Source: Omnitrophica bacterium GWA2_41_15 (GTDB lineage Bacteria > Omnitrophota > Gorgyraeia > Gygaellales > Profunditerraquicolaceae). Taken from it: 32,762 nucleotides of DNA. Both the position numbers and the translations under genes were made by a program. Positions 14,624 through 22,444 of this stretch are shown here, in pieces. Below the pieces are notes generated by a model. It did no database searches and was not told the origin of the DNA. It saw only the letters and a program-made list of their open reading frames with translations. The stretch is from contig CAKKSP010000019.1 in assembly GCA_919902045.1 (NCBI GenBank), forward strand, positions 1 through 32,762, in the 5' to 3' direction. Each line of letters starts with the position of its first letter. The stretch's first letter is position 1.

Positions 14624-16761
14624 AGAATACGATTATTAAATTCGTAGAAATAATTTCCGCAATATCATTTTTATTGATTGGTTCTTCTGTTCCTGGCTTT
14701 GCTAGTGATTATGAAGTAATAGTGGTTGGTTTTACTCCTGAAGCCGTAGCAGCAGCAGTTACTGCGGCAAGGCAAGGTAAAGCTACAGCATTAATCGCAG
14801 AGCCGGTTAAGGTCGGAGGCCTCTGGACCTACACGTGTCATAATATGCTTGATAATTGCTATGATCCGGCAAATGTGCTTTTAAGTCAGGGCATATATAA
14901 GGAATTTGCCCAGAAGCTCGGGGTAATTTGGCTTAACGGAGATTATAATGACGGGACTTTTGATATTACAAAGGCAAAAAGTATGTTCACCTCTTATCTT
15001 GCAGGAGTTGATAAGCCGGCAAAGCTAACTTGGATAAAAAGGACATCTGATCCTGCCGTGCAGAGTCTATATGCGGCAATGGACGTAAATAATCCCAAAT
15101 TAATCGCTGCAGTAAGGGTAAAAAAAGACGATGGGATGGAATTAACGCTCTCTGCTCCGATGTTTATTGATGCATCGGAATCTGCAGAACTTGCTTATCT
15201 TGCCGGGGTTCCTTATACCATAGGAAGAGGTAATACCAAGTATATCCGCGGCTCCTCCGTAGGGACTGTTTCTAAAAATGATATTTATGGGGATAATTAC
15301 GGCCCCGATGAGCTACAGATGGGCTCTACTTTGATGTTTGGTTTAAAAAATGTCAATTATAGTTACACCGGGACATACGGAGCAGTTATTGCGGGTGATC
15401 AGTTCTGGGGGTTAGCAAATAATAAAGATTTTAATGATACCTCCACTATTTATGGCCAAAAAGCAAAAGAGCTTAATGTCGCGCTTAAGGGTTTTAATAT
15501 GATGCGCCAGGCAGACGGCACATCAATGGTTAATGGTTTAGTAGTATTCGGAGTAGACGGGACTGATCCTGTTTCAGTGGCTGATGGTATTAGCCGGGGC
15601 AGGCAAGCAATACCGTATGCGATTTCTTTTATTAAAGCAAAATATCCGCTGTTATTCCCTTCAACTGTAACCTTAGCAACTACTGACCTTAATCTTGAGC
15701 AGGGGACAGGAAAAAATTTATACATCAGAGAATCCAGGCATATAGTTGGCGATTATATATTGGGCCTTGAGGATGAGCTTAGAGGATATAAACCGTTTGA
15801 TACGGTAGCAAAAGGAAATTACTGGATCGATATCCATCCCTATAAATTCGAAGAATTACAGCAATACTTTGATAGTAAGGCAGGGAGCCCTTGGCCGGGA
15901 AGCTACTATTATTATAACGGCCAAAAACCTCCAACTTACGGTATCCCCATTAAATGTTTCTATGCCAGGGAAGTCGATAATCTTATGGTAGCAGGCAGGA
16001 CCATCTCTGCCGCTCCTAAAGCGGCTGGTTCAGCAAGAGTTTTGTCTCCCGGTATTTATGGCGCAGAATCCTCGGCAAAGATTGCTGCTTATTGCCTGAA
16101 TAATAATATCAAACCATATCAAGTTACTGATTTTTCATTTTTGAATACTATGGCCGCGCCTACTTTAGTAGCGCCTAAAGATAAAACCAATGTTTACAAT
16201 GTTACTTCTGTAACTCTTGATTGGTCTGATGTGCCAGGTGCTGCCAAGTATAAATTTTCTGTTTATGATGATACGAGTTTAGTTTGGATTATTAATGGTG
16301 CATTTGTTACTACTTCAACAGCTGCTATTACTATAACCGCAGGCCATAACTATAAATGGTATGCCAAAGGTATTGACGCAGCAGGTAAAGAAGGCCCGGC
16401 AGGCGGAGCTTGGTATTTTTATGCCAGGACAGATAAGACTGCGCCAACCATTACCGGTATTGTTGATTCACCAGATCCGTTTGATCCGGAAGCAGGGCAG
16501 AAAGCTGCGATTTCTTATACCTTAGGGGATAATATGTCAACAACTGTTGGTTGCGCCCTTTATATTTATAACTCTTCCGGTAGTTTAGTCAGGACTATTG
16601 GATATTATTACCAGAATACCGGTGCAAGAAGCACGACCTGGGATGGGAAAAACGCTTCAGGGGTAATGGTGCCTGATGGCCAATACCGTTACTTCTTCAA
16701 AGTCAAAGATGATGCGGGTAATATTTATACTAGTGGGAATTATTATGTGACGAAGAAATAA
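14620..16761 (+). CDS. Secreted FAD-dependent oxidoreductase-like protein with FlgD-like C-terminus
   Basis: Residues 1-29 form a signal peptide ending near GFAS. Residues about 32-500 resemble the FAD_oxidored family (PF12831-like): VIVVGFTPEAVAAAVTAARQG is the dinucleotide-binding start, GGLWTYTCHNMLDNCYD follows, and NLYIRESRHIVGDY is a conserved later segment. The family GGGxxG glycines are poorly kept (GFTPEA), so FAD binding is not certain. A fibronectin-III-like domain (about 510-600) and a FlgD-type Ig-like domain (about 604-713, with SLVRTI and TWDGKNASG) follow. The C-terminal domain ends YYVTKK, as in the next gene. The protein is exported; its substrate is unknown. Expression is expected to follow the riboswitch upstream. 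Confidence 0.82.
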   Translation: MKNTIIKFVEIISAISFLLIGSSVPGFASDYEVIVVGFTPEAVAAAVTAARQGKATALIAEPVKVGGLWTYTCHNMLDNCYDPANVLLSQGIYKEFAQKLGVIWLNGDYNDGTFDITKAKSMFTSYLAGVDKPAKLTWIKRTSDPAVQSLYAAMDVNNPKLIAAVRVKKDDGMELTLSAPMFIDASESAELAYLAGVPYTIGRGNTKYIRGSSVGTVSKNDIYGDNYGPDELQMGSTLMFGLKNVNYSYTGTYGAVIAGDQFWGLANNKDFNDTSTIYGQKAKELNVALKGFNMMRQADGTSMVNGLVVFGVDGTDPVSVADGISRGRQAIPYAISFIKAKYPLLFPSTVTLATTDLNLEQGTGKNLYIRESRHIVGDYILGLEDELRGYKPFDTVAKGNYWIDIHPYKFEELQQYFDSKAGSPWPGSYYYYNGQKPPTYGIPIKCFYAREVDNLMVAGRTISAAPKAAGSARVLSPGIYGAESSAKIAAYCLNNNIKPYQVTDFSFLNTMAAPTLVAPKDKTNVYNVTSVTLDWSDVPGAAKYKFSVYDDTSLVWIINGAFVTTSTAAITITAGHNYKWYAKGIDAAGKEGPAGGAWYFYARTDKTAPTITGIVDSPDPFDPEAGQKAAISYTLGDNMSTTVGCALYIYNSSGSLVRTIGYYYQNTGARSTTWDGKNASGVMVPDGQYRYFFKVKDDAGNIYTSGNYYVTKK

Positions 16762-16763
16762 AT

Positions 16764-16798
16764 GCGTATTGCGTATGGCGGATAGCGTATTGCGGATA
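16764..16798 (+). repeat. Degenerate heptamer array (GCGTATT/GCGGATA), 5 copies
   Basis: The units GCGTATT, GCGTATG, GCGGATA, GCGTATT and GCGGATA stand in tandem, starting two bases after the stop codon of the upstream gene. The period of 7 and the leading G match the arrays at 2856-2883 and 19940-19967. Confidence 0.85.
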
Positions 16799-16820
16799 GA
16801 GAAAAACCAGGGGGCAAGAG

Positions 16821-19800
16821 ATGAAAAACGTTAAAATTTTGACGACGTTATTTATTAAAGGAAGAATGGAAAAGATGAGACAAATTTTTATTTCAGTAAT
16901 TTTAGCGGTTTCCTTAGTACTTTGCTTTTTAACTATTGATCTCTACGGAGAAGAAGTTAATATTATGGAAAATAAGAATTATAACTCATCGGTATCCGCA
17001 AACATTTCTTATGTAGATAAAGATAATTCCGAATTGACCGATGGATTATACGCCAGTAGCGTATATTACGATCCGGGATGGTCAGGATATATTGGCGCTA
17101 ATCCTTCTTTTAATTTTGACCTGAACGGGGATTATGATATTTTATGCGTGAGAATAAGAATTCTTTGCGATATAACCAGCGGGATACGCCTTCCTTCAAA
17201 GATCGAGCTTTTCGGCTCCGTTGATAATCTAAATTTCATTAAGCGCGGAGAAACAGTAACCTATAAACTCACAGAAGGAGGAACTGATTTAGGGATTTAT
17301 GAGTTTGTCATAAACGAGATTAATATTGCTGATCAAAAGTATTTAAGATTCGATTTTACTGCTGATTCCGGTTGGTGGCTTTTTATTTCTGAAATAGAAG
17401 CTATAGGGCATCCATCCCGGTTGATTTATGCGCCATATTCGGCTTTGTCCAATACTGAAATAAGCTTAACAGCGCTCATTAACGGATTTGCAGATGATCC
17501 ATACAATCCAACATCTTTAGATCTAGCGAAAGTTGCTGATTTTATTGTGCAATGCCAAAACATGGGGGCAAAAAAAGTAGAATTGTCTTCTGCCTATTCA
17601 GGAAAAGCATATTTTAATATTTCAAAATTGCCTAATAAGTTTGGACTTATCCAAAGCTATGATCTCTTAGGCCAGATTTTACCTCTATTGAAACAAGCAG
17701 GCCTTAAGGTTACTGTGAATATGAGTTCATTTCTTTGGGGGCAAGTGGTTTTAGAAGAAGCAAAGCCTTTGCTCCAGAAAGATAGCAATAATAATTTTTA
17801 TCCTCTGATTGATCCTCAACACGGATTGACTTTTGTCTTGGACGTTATCGATTGCCTAATGGATTACGATATAGACGGAATATTTGTAGGCGAGCCCTAT
17901 TATAATAATGTCGAATTTCATCCATTTTTGGAAGATCCTCGAAGGAACGAAAGGTATATTACTTTTTATCAGGCAATAGGAGATAAAATTAAAAGTCGCA
18001 ATCCTTCCGCAATTCATCATTTGATGCTACCTGTGCATTACTACGATTACGGCAGTTATAACTTTGGTGCAGGGCTTCCAGACCATGGCTTGGATGATAC
18101 GCTAAAAGATGTTGAGGTGGATATCATTAATATCGATCTAAATGATATATATAGGAAAAATAATATTTTGGGCAGCCAACAATACCTTTCATCTGAACCA
18201 GCAAATCCTGTCTATCCGGATGGTCATTTCGAATTAACAGATTCTACTTACGGAAACGTTGATTTTTATGATCCGGCATATGCTGGATATAGCATTGGCA
18301 ATCCGTCTTTTACTTTTGATCTAGGCAGGCCATTAGATGGCCACTTTGATATAGCTGTTGAAGCTCTTTCAATTTTGTCCGCAGGTATAAAAATTCCGGT
18401 TAGCATTGAGTATTATGCTTCTACGGATGGATTAAATTATATTTTAAAGGATCAAAGTATCTTACCAAAACTTATTCTTGGAACAGCAATAGAAGGCGTT
18501 TTTGAATATAACTGTAAAAACATCCAGTTTACAAGCGAGAGATATCTGAAAATAATTATTAAACGAGATCAAGATTCATGGTTTTTTACCGACCATATTG
18601 AACTAACGCCATCTAATATAAACGCGCAAAATTTGGGCAGGGCAAAAGTGATGGCTGCTTTAGCGCAGCGGTTAGGCTATGGCAAGAAAGCTTCAGTAAG
18701 GATTAGCTTAGCTCCATTTGGCGTGTATAACCGGCATATTCCGGTCGAATTTGTCATTGATCAGATTAAGTTAGCTAAAGAATACGGTTTGAGCGAAATT
18801 ATGGTATTTGATTATTCGTATCTTCCATTGTTTACCCAAGAAGAACGGCAGGCAATTTCTGATACACTAAGAAATGTTAATTCATATTATTCTGTTGATA
18901 CATCTAGTAGGCAGGTAGAATGGATTTCCTCAAAGGCTATAACAACGCAAACAGAGTGGCGTCGGCTAATATCTGAAAAATTGTCCCAGGCAAGCCAGTT
19001 AGCGGCCGATAAATTTATAAAAATTGGTTTAGACGAAGATAATAGCATGTTTACCAGGCCGGGGATACCGATAGAAACAAATACTGATAATTTCAGTAAT
19101 AGCGGGATATTTACAATAAGCTGGACTGCTTCTTTGCTCATGCAGGATAGTACTGGTTTTATAAAATACAATGTTTGGCGTAACGGGGAGCTGGCGGATA
19201 TCGTCGAAACAAATAGCTATGCTGAAAATAGTCTCACCGAAGGCCGATATCGCTATCAGGTATATGCTGTTGGTGAAGGTTTTGACATGAGCCGCGCTTC
19301 CGGGCTAAGCGAATGTATTATTGTTGATAAAACGATTCCTTCGGGGGCTTTAAAAATTAATGATGACGGTGCATACACTAAAATAACTTCTGTAACTCTT
19401 AGTTTGTCAGCCTCTGATATTGGCGGAGCAGGCCTTGACAAGATGCAATTCTCAAATGATAACTCCACGTGGTCCAGTCTGGAAGCCTATGCTAATAGTA
19501 AAGCATGGATGCTTGCTTCGGGAAATGGCACAAAAACCGTTTATGCCAGGTTTGCGGATAGGGCGGGCAATGCCTCTGCAGTAGCATCCGATGCGATTAT
19601 TTTAGACAACACTGCTCCTGCCATTAGTGGCATCTCGGATTCGCCTGATCCGTTTTTTGTACGTAAAAACCAGGTGTCTAAGATTTCCTATACAGCTACC
19701 GATGACCTGGCCGGATCTTTATCCGTAAGCGTAAGTATTTATACTTCAGGAGGCAGCTTAGTTAGGACTCTAGGCCCGTATACTCAATCCCAGGGCGCAA

Positions 19801-19934
19801 ACTTCATTACCTGGGATGGCAAGAATTCATCAGGTAGTCTTGTAAGCAATGCTACCTATAAATATAACATCAAGGCAGTGGATGCTGCCGGAAATGCTGC
19901 GACTTCGGCGTATTATTATGTGACGAAAAAGTGA
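16821..19934 (+). CDS. Large secreted protein: TIM-barrel-like domain interrupted by a discoidin-like domain, with Ig/FlgD-like C-terminus
   Basis: The N-terminus has a long positive region and a hydrophobic signal segment (about residues 20-42). Residues about 56-197 form a discoidin-like beta domain. Residues about 200-445 look like strands 1-6 of a glycosidase-type TIM barrel (KVTVNMSSFLWG, GIFVGEPYYNN). Residues about 454-600 are a second copy of the discoidin-like domain (both contain ELTD...YDP...GNPSF or GANPSF, then FDL). Barrel-like strands then resume (SVRISLAPFGVYN, EIMVFDYSYLPL). An Ig/Fn3-like domain (about 750-835), a bacterial Ig-like domain and a FlgD-like domain (about 927-1037) ending YYYVTKK follow. 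It is probably an exported carbohydrate-active protein; the catalytic residues are unclear. AGGGGG at 16809-16814 supports this start over ATG 16866. Confidence 0.82.
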   Translation: MKNVKILTTLFIKGRMEKMRQIFISVILAVSLVLCFLTIDLYGEEVNIMENKNYNSSVSANISYVDKDNSELTDGLYASSVYYDPGWSGYIGANPSFNFDLNGDYDILCVRIRILCDITSGIRLPSKIELFGSVDNLNFIKRGETVTYKLTEGGTDLGIYEFVINEINIADQKYLRFDFTADSGWWLFISEIEAIGHPSRLIYAPYSALSNTEISLTALINGFADDPYNPTSLDLAKVADFIVQCQNMGAKKVELSSAYSGKAYFNISKLPNKFGLIQSYDLLGQILPLLKQAGLKVTVNMSSFLWGQVVLEEAKPLLQKDSNNNFYPLIDPQHGLTFVLDVIDCLMDYDIDGIFVGEPYYNNVEFHPFLEDPRRNERYITFYQAIGDKIKSRNPSAIHHLMLPVHYYDYGSYNFGAGLPDHGLDDTLKDVEVDIINIDLNDIYRKNNILGSQQYLSSEPANPVYPDGHFELTDSTYGNVDFYDPAYAGYSIGNPSFTFDLGRPLDGHFDIAVEALSILSAGIKIPVSIEYYASTDGLNYILKDQSILPKLILGTAIEGVFEYNCKNIQFTSERYLKIIIKRDQDSWFFTDHIELTPSNINAQNLGRAKVMAALAQRLGYGKKASVRISLAPFGVYNRHIPVEFVIDQIKLAKEYGLSEIMVFDYSYLPLFTQEERQAISDTLRNVNSYYSVDTSSRQVEWISSKAITTQTEWRRLISEKLSQASQLAADKFIKIGLDEDNSMFTRPGIPIETNTDNFSNSGIFTISWTASLLMQDSTGFIKYNVWRNGELADIVETNSYAENSLTEGRYRYQVYAVGEGFDMSRASGLSECIIVDKTIPSGALKINDDGAYTKITSVTLSLSASDIGGAGLDKMQFSNDNSTWSSLEAYANSKAWMLASGNGTKTVYARFADRAGNASAVASDAIILDNTAPAISGISDSPDPFFVRKNQVSKISYTATDDLAGSLSVSVSIYTSGGSLVRTLGPYTQSQGANFITWDGKNSSGSLVSNATYKYNIKAVDAAGNAATSAYYYVTKK

Positions 19935-19939
19935 GGTTG

Positions 19940-19967
19940 GTTGTTGGTTAATAGTTAATGGTTATTA
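19940..19967 (+). repeat. Degenerate heptamer array (GTTAATR), 4 copies
   Basis: The units GTTGTTG, GTTAATA, GTTAATG and GTTATTA stand in tandem directly after the stop codon of the 1037-residue protein. This is the third period-7 array in the window. Confidence 0.8.
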
Positions 19968-19997
19968 GATAGAAAATAAATAACAGTGAGGCCTGCT

Positions 19998-20732
19998 ATG
20001 GAAAACAAAAAAATTCTAGTCGTAGATGACGAACAGGAAACAGTGCGCATGCTTAAGCAGTTTTTGGAAAAGCGCGGCTATGACGCAGCTGTTGCCTATA
20101 ACGGCGAAGAGGCGTTAGTTTATCTTTCGCGCAATAAAACCGATCTCATGCTTTTAGATATGTTGATGCCAGGAATTCATGGCAGAGATGTGGCTAAAAT
20201 CGTAAAAGAGGAATTCCCCCGGACAAAAGTCATAGTTGTTACGGCATTTCCGGAAGAAGGAGAAAAATTAGCGCAAGATGCCATAGTTGAAGGCTTTTTT
20301 GAAAAACCCTATATCCCCGAGCAGCTATATAATAAAGTATCTAAAATTTTGCCTCCGGACGAGAAAGAGTTGTGTAAACATGACAGAGATGCAGTTAAGG
20401 TAAATATTTTATGCCTTGAGCCGGATAATGCCAATTTTAAATTAATCCAAAATCATTTTACGCAACTATCATCTCAGAGTGAACGTTATCAGCTTAAGCA
20501 ATTAACAGAGTATAAAAATATCTGTCAGCAAATGCGAGATTTTAATCCACAAATCCTGCTTTTAAATTCAACTGCTTGTAATGAGCAGAAGGGGGTGGTT
20601 AGTTATAATGGCATTGATTGGATCTGTCCCAAAGTCAGTATTCTTTATACCATAACAGGGGCGATAATTAAGCCGGAGGAGCTAGCCGCTCTGTTTAAAG
20701 TTGTTAAGGCCGCATTTTTTAAGAATCAGTAA
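19998..20732 (+). CDS. Response regulator with two receiver-like domains
   Basis: The N-terminal receiver domain is complete: acidic pair D10/D11 (VVDDEQ), phosphoacceptor D54 (LLDMLMPG), T82 (VVTAF) and K103 (FFEKPY). Residues about 130-244 look like a second, degenerate receiver: VNILCLEPDNANFKLI resembles the first strand and PQILLLN the acceptor strand, but N stands in place of Asp. There is no DNA-binding or enzymatic output domain, so signalling is likely by protein contact or phosphotransfer. ATG 19998 is preferred over the in-frame GTG at 19986 because GTGAGG (19986-19991) then serves as the ribosome-binding site. The gene stands between genes for secreted proteins and has no adjacent histidine kinase. 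Confidence 0.88.
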   Translation: MENKKILVVDDEQETVRMLKQFLEKRGYDAAVAYNGEEALVYLSRNKTDLMLLDMLMPGIHGRDVAKIVKEEFPRTKVIVVTAFPEEGEKLAQDAIVEGFFEKPYIPEQLYNKVSKILPPDEKELCKHDRDAVKVNILCLEPDNANFKLIQNHFTQLSSQSERYQLKQLTEYKNICQQMRDFNPQILLLNSTACNEQKGVVSYNGIDWICPKVSILYTITGAIIKPEELAALFKVVKAAFFKNQ

Positions 20733-20748
20733 TTTTCGAAATTTTTAC

Positions 20749-20775
20749 TTCAAACATTTAAAGATATGCTATACT
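20749..20775 (+). promoter_or_regulatory. Promoter of the secreted glycosidase gene
   Basis: TTCAAA (20749-20754), a 15-base spacer and TATACT (20770-20775) with extended -10 TG. It shares 16 identical bases (ATATGCTATACTTTTA) with the riboswitch promoter at 14014. Immediately downstream lies the direct repeat TTTATAAA-GTC-TTTATAAA (20776-20794), at the likely transcription start, which could be an operator. Confidence 0.6.
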
Positions 20776-20815
20776 TTTATAAAGTCTTTATAAAACCAAT
20801 CAAAAGGGAGAAATA

Positions 20816-22147
20816 ATGTTTAAGAAAACTGCTTTTTTTGTTTTGATTTGTTTAGTAATCAGCATATTTTTTGACCAAGTTAAAGCCCAAAATAATTCCG
20901 GGCCAAGTGATGTCTATCTTCAGGGAACGCAGTTAATGGTGAGAAAACGCCTTTCTGACGGCTCTCTTGGTGAAGCTAAGCCTTACCTTGTTAAAGGAGT
21001 AACCTGGCAGCCGGCTTCAGCTGCACCAAAAGACGGGCCGAGCCCGATCGATCCTGACGTAACTGTTCCTTATGGTTTTTTCTTTGATTGGAGCGGCCGT
21101 TATCCTCAAGGGCATGAAGTATTAAATTATTGGTTTAAAAAAGAAGCCTCCAATCGTTATAAGCAGGATTTTACTTTGATGAAACAGATGTATGTAAATA
21201 CTTTTAGAACCTATAACGATTTCGGCGATGACCCGGCAGTATTTATGCCGATCCTAGATGAATGTTATCGCCAGGGAATAATGGTAATCATGACTGTGGC
21301 AGGCTCAAGAGCTGATTTAGATTCACAGTATTATCTTAAAATAGTTCAGTTGTACAAAAATCATCCGGCAATTCTCATGTGGCTGTTAGGTAACGAGTGG
21401 AATTTAGATTATAATAAATATTATGGTTTTGCTACGGTTGCCGAAGCAGCTTTTGCTACTAACCAGGCAGCAATAAATATTAAACAAATTGATCCGCATC
21501 ATCCGGTAAGTTCGTGTTTAGGGGACCGTTTTATAGACGCAGATATAACCAATACCGTTAGTTGGGTTGTGACTTCCGGAGCTCCGGCAGTAGATGTTTG
21601 GGGGTTTAATATTTATAGGGGTAAAAGTTTCGGTAATTTTTTCTTGCAATGGAAAGTTATATTTGGCGGAACTACTCCAAAGCCGTTTTATTTTAGTGAA
21701 TTTGGCACAGATTCTTTTTATGCGTCATCCTATACATTGGTGAATGGATATCAAGCGGATAATTGTATTGGAGTAAATAGGCAAGATATTCAAGCTAAAA
21801 TTGCCCTAAGGCTTTGGAAGGAGATTGAAAGAAATTTATCAAAATTTAACCGAAAAAATTCTTGTCTTGGGGGTTTAATGCACGAATTTAGCGACGAGCT
21901 TTGGAAAGTTGGAAGTTATCATGTAGGATTGGGCGGGTTAGTTAATTATAGGGGGCCGGATAATATAGACGGCACTCCAGATGATGATACAAGTTATGAT
22001 GAATATAATACAGAAGGTTTTTATCTTCCCAGAGCGCATCCTGATAATGTGGCTAATGAAGAATATTTTGGTATGGTCAGTTCAAGCCGCCAGCCAAAGC
22101 AGGTTTTCTATAAACTAAGAAAATATTTTTGCAGATTATCAAAATAA
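20816..22147 (+). CDS. Secreted glycoside hydrolase-like protein, clan GH-A (GH2/GH5-like) TIM barrel
   Basis: A signal peptide (residues 1 to about 24, ending VKAQ) precedes a barrel that begins with YLVKGVTWQPAS. Two glutamates stand where clan GH-A enzymes have their catalytic pair. E194 lies in LLGNEWN at the end of strand 4 (acid/base), and E295 lies in YFSEFGTD at the end of strand 7 (nucleophile). The early TFRTYNDFGDD also fits GH2-type catalytic domains. No carbohydrate-binding module is visible, and the FlgD-like C-terminal domain of the two neighbouring secreted proteins is absent. The substrate cannot be told. AGGGAG precedes the ATG, and the gene has its own promoter, so it is probably transcribed alone. 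Confidence 0.82.
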   Translation: MFKKTAFFVLICLVISIFFDQVKAQNNSGPSDVYLQGTQLMVRKRLSDGSLGEAKPYLVKGVTWQPASAAPKDGPSPIDPDVTVPYGFFFDWSGRYPQGHEVLNYWFKKEASNRYKQDFTLMKQMYVNTFRTYNDFGDDPAVFMPILDECYRQGIMVIMTVAGSRADLDSQYYLKIVQLYKNHPAILMWLLGNEWNLDYNKYYGFATVAEAAFATNQAAINIKQIDPHHPVSSCLGDRFIDADITNTVSWVVTSGAPAVDVWGFNIYRGKSFGNFFLQWKVIFGGTTPKPFYFSEFGTDSFYASSYTLVNGYQADNCIGVNRQDIQAKIALRLWKEIERNLSKFNRKNSCLGGLMHEFSDELWKVGSYHVGLGGLVNYRGPDNIDGTPDDDTSYDEYNTEGFYLPRAHPDNVANEEYFGMVSSSRQPKQVFYKLRKYFCRLSK

Positions 22148-22149
22148 TC

Positions 22150-22177
22150 TTGTAATTTCTTTAAGTTTTGGTATAGT
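22150..22177 (+). promoter_or_regulatory. Promoter of the MerR-exeA-secretin operon
   Basis: TTGTAA (22150-22155), a 16-base spacer and TATAGT (22172-22177). It starts just after the glycosidase stop codon and is followed at once by a palindrome. Confidence 0.6.
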
Positions 22178-22195
22178 ACTCTCTAGGTAGAGAGT
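22178..22195. promoter_or_regulatory. Palindromic operator candidate
   Basis: ACTCTCT-AGGT-AGAGAGT is a perfect inverted repeat covering the expected transcription start. A further half-site ACGAGAGT lies at about 22204-22211, just before the MerR-like gene. Autoregulation by that protein is the simplest reading, although classical MerR operators lie between -35 and -10. Confidence 0.5.
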
Positions 22196-22216
22196 GATAG
22201 CCTACGAGAGTAATCT

Positions 22217-22444
22217 ATGCCAAACGATAACATATATCTGCTTAAGGACTTAGCTCACCTTACTGGTTTATCCGTTTATACAATTAAATATTATCTTAAT
22301 CTGGGGTTGATAAAAGAGGTTAACCGCAGCCCAGAAACCCACTTTCGTTATTTTAACGATTCTACCGTAGAGAACCTGCAAAAAATTCGCGCCTTTCGTA
22401 AAAAAGGAAAATCGCTAAAGGAGATCAAGCGTGAGTTATTATAA
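22217..22444 (+). CDS. MerR-type DNA-binding regulator (DNA-binding domain only)
   Basis: The 75 residues match the N-terminal winged-helix domain of MerR regulators: YLLKDLAHLTGLSVYTIKYY (helix-turn-helix), then GLIKEVNRSPETHFRYFND (wing) and LKEIKREL at the end. There is no dimerisation coiled coil or effector domain, so it is a minimal, excisionase-like form. It begins shortly after a promoter and palindromic site and overlaps the ExeA-like ATPase gene by 14 bases. It therefore most likely controls the export operon that it heads. The ribosome-binding site is weak. Confidence 0.85.
   Translation: MPNDNIYLLKDLAHLTGLSVYTIKYYLNLGLIKEVNRSPETHFRYFNDSTVENLQKIRAFRKKGKSLKEIKRELL

Noticed and set aside
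20731-20748. AATTTTCGAAATTTTT as an intrinsic terminator after the response regulator gene
   Set aside because: The stem is almost purely A-T and short; too weak to call.
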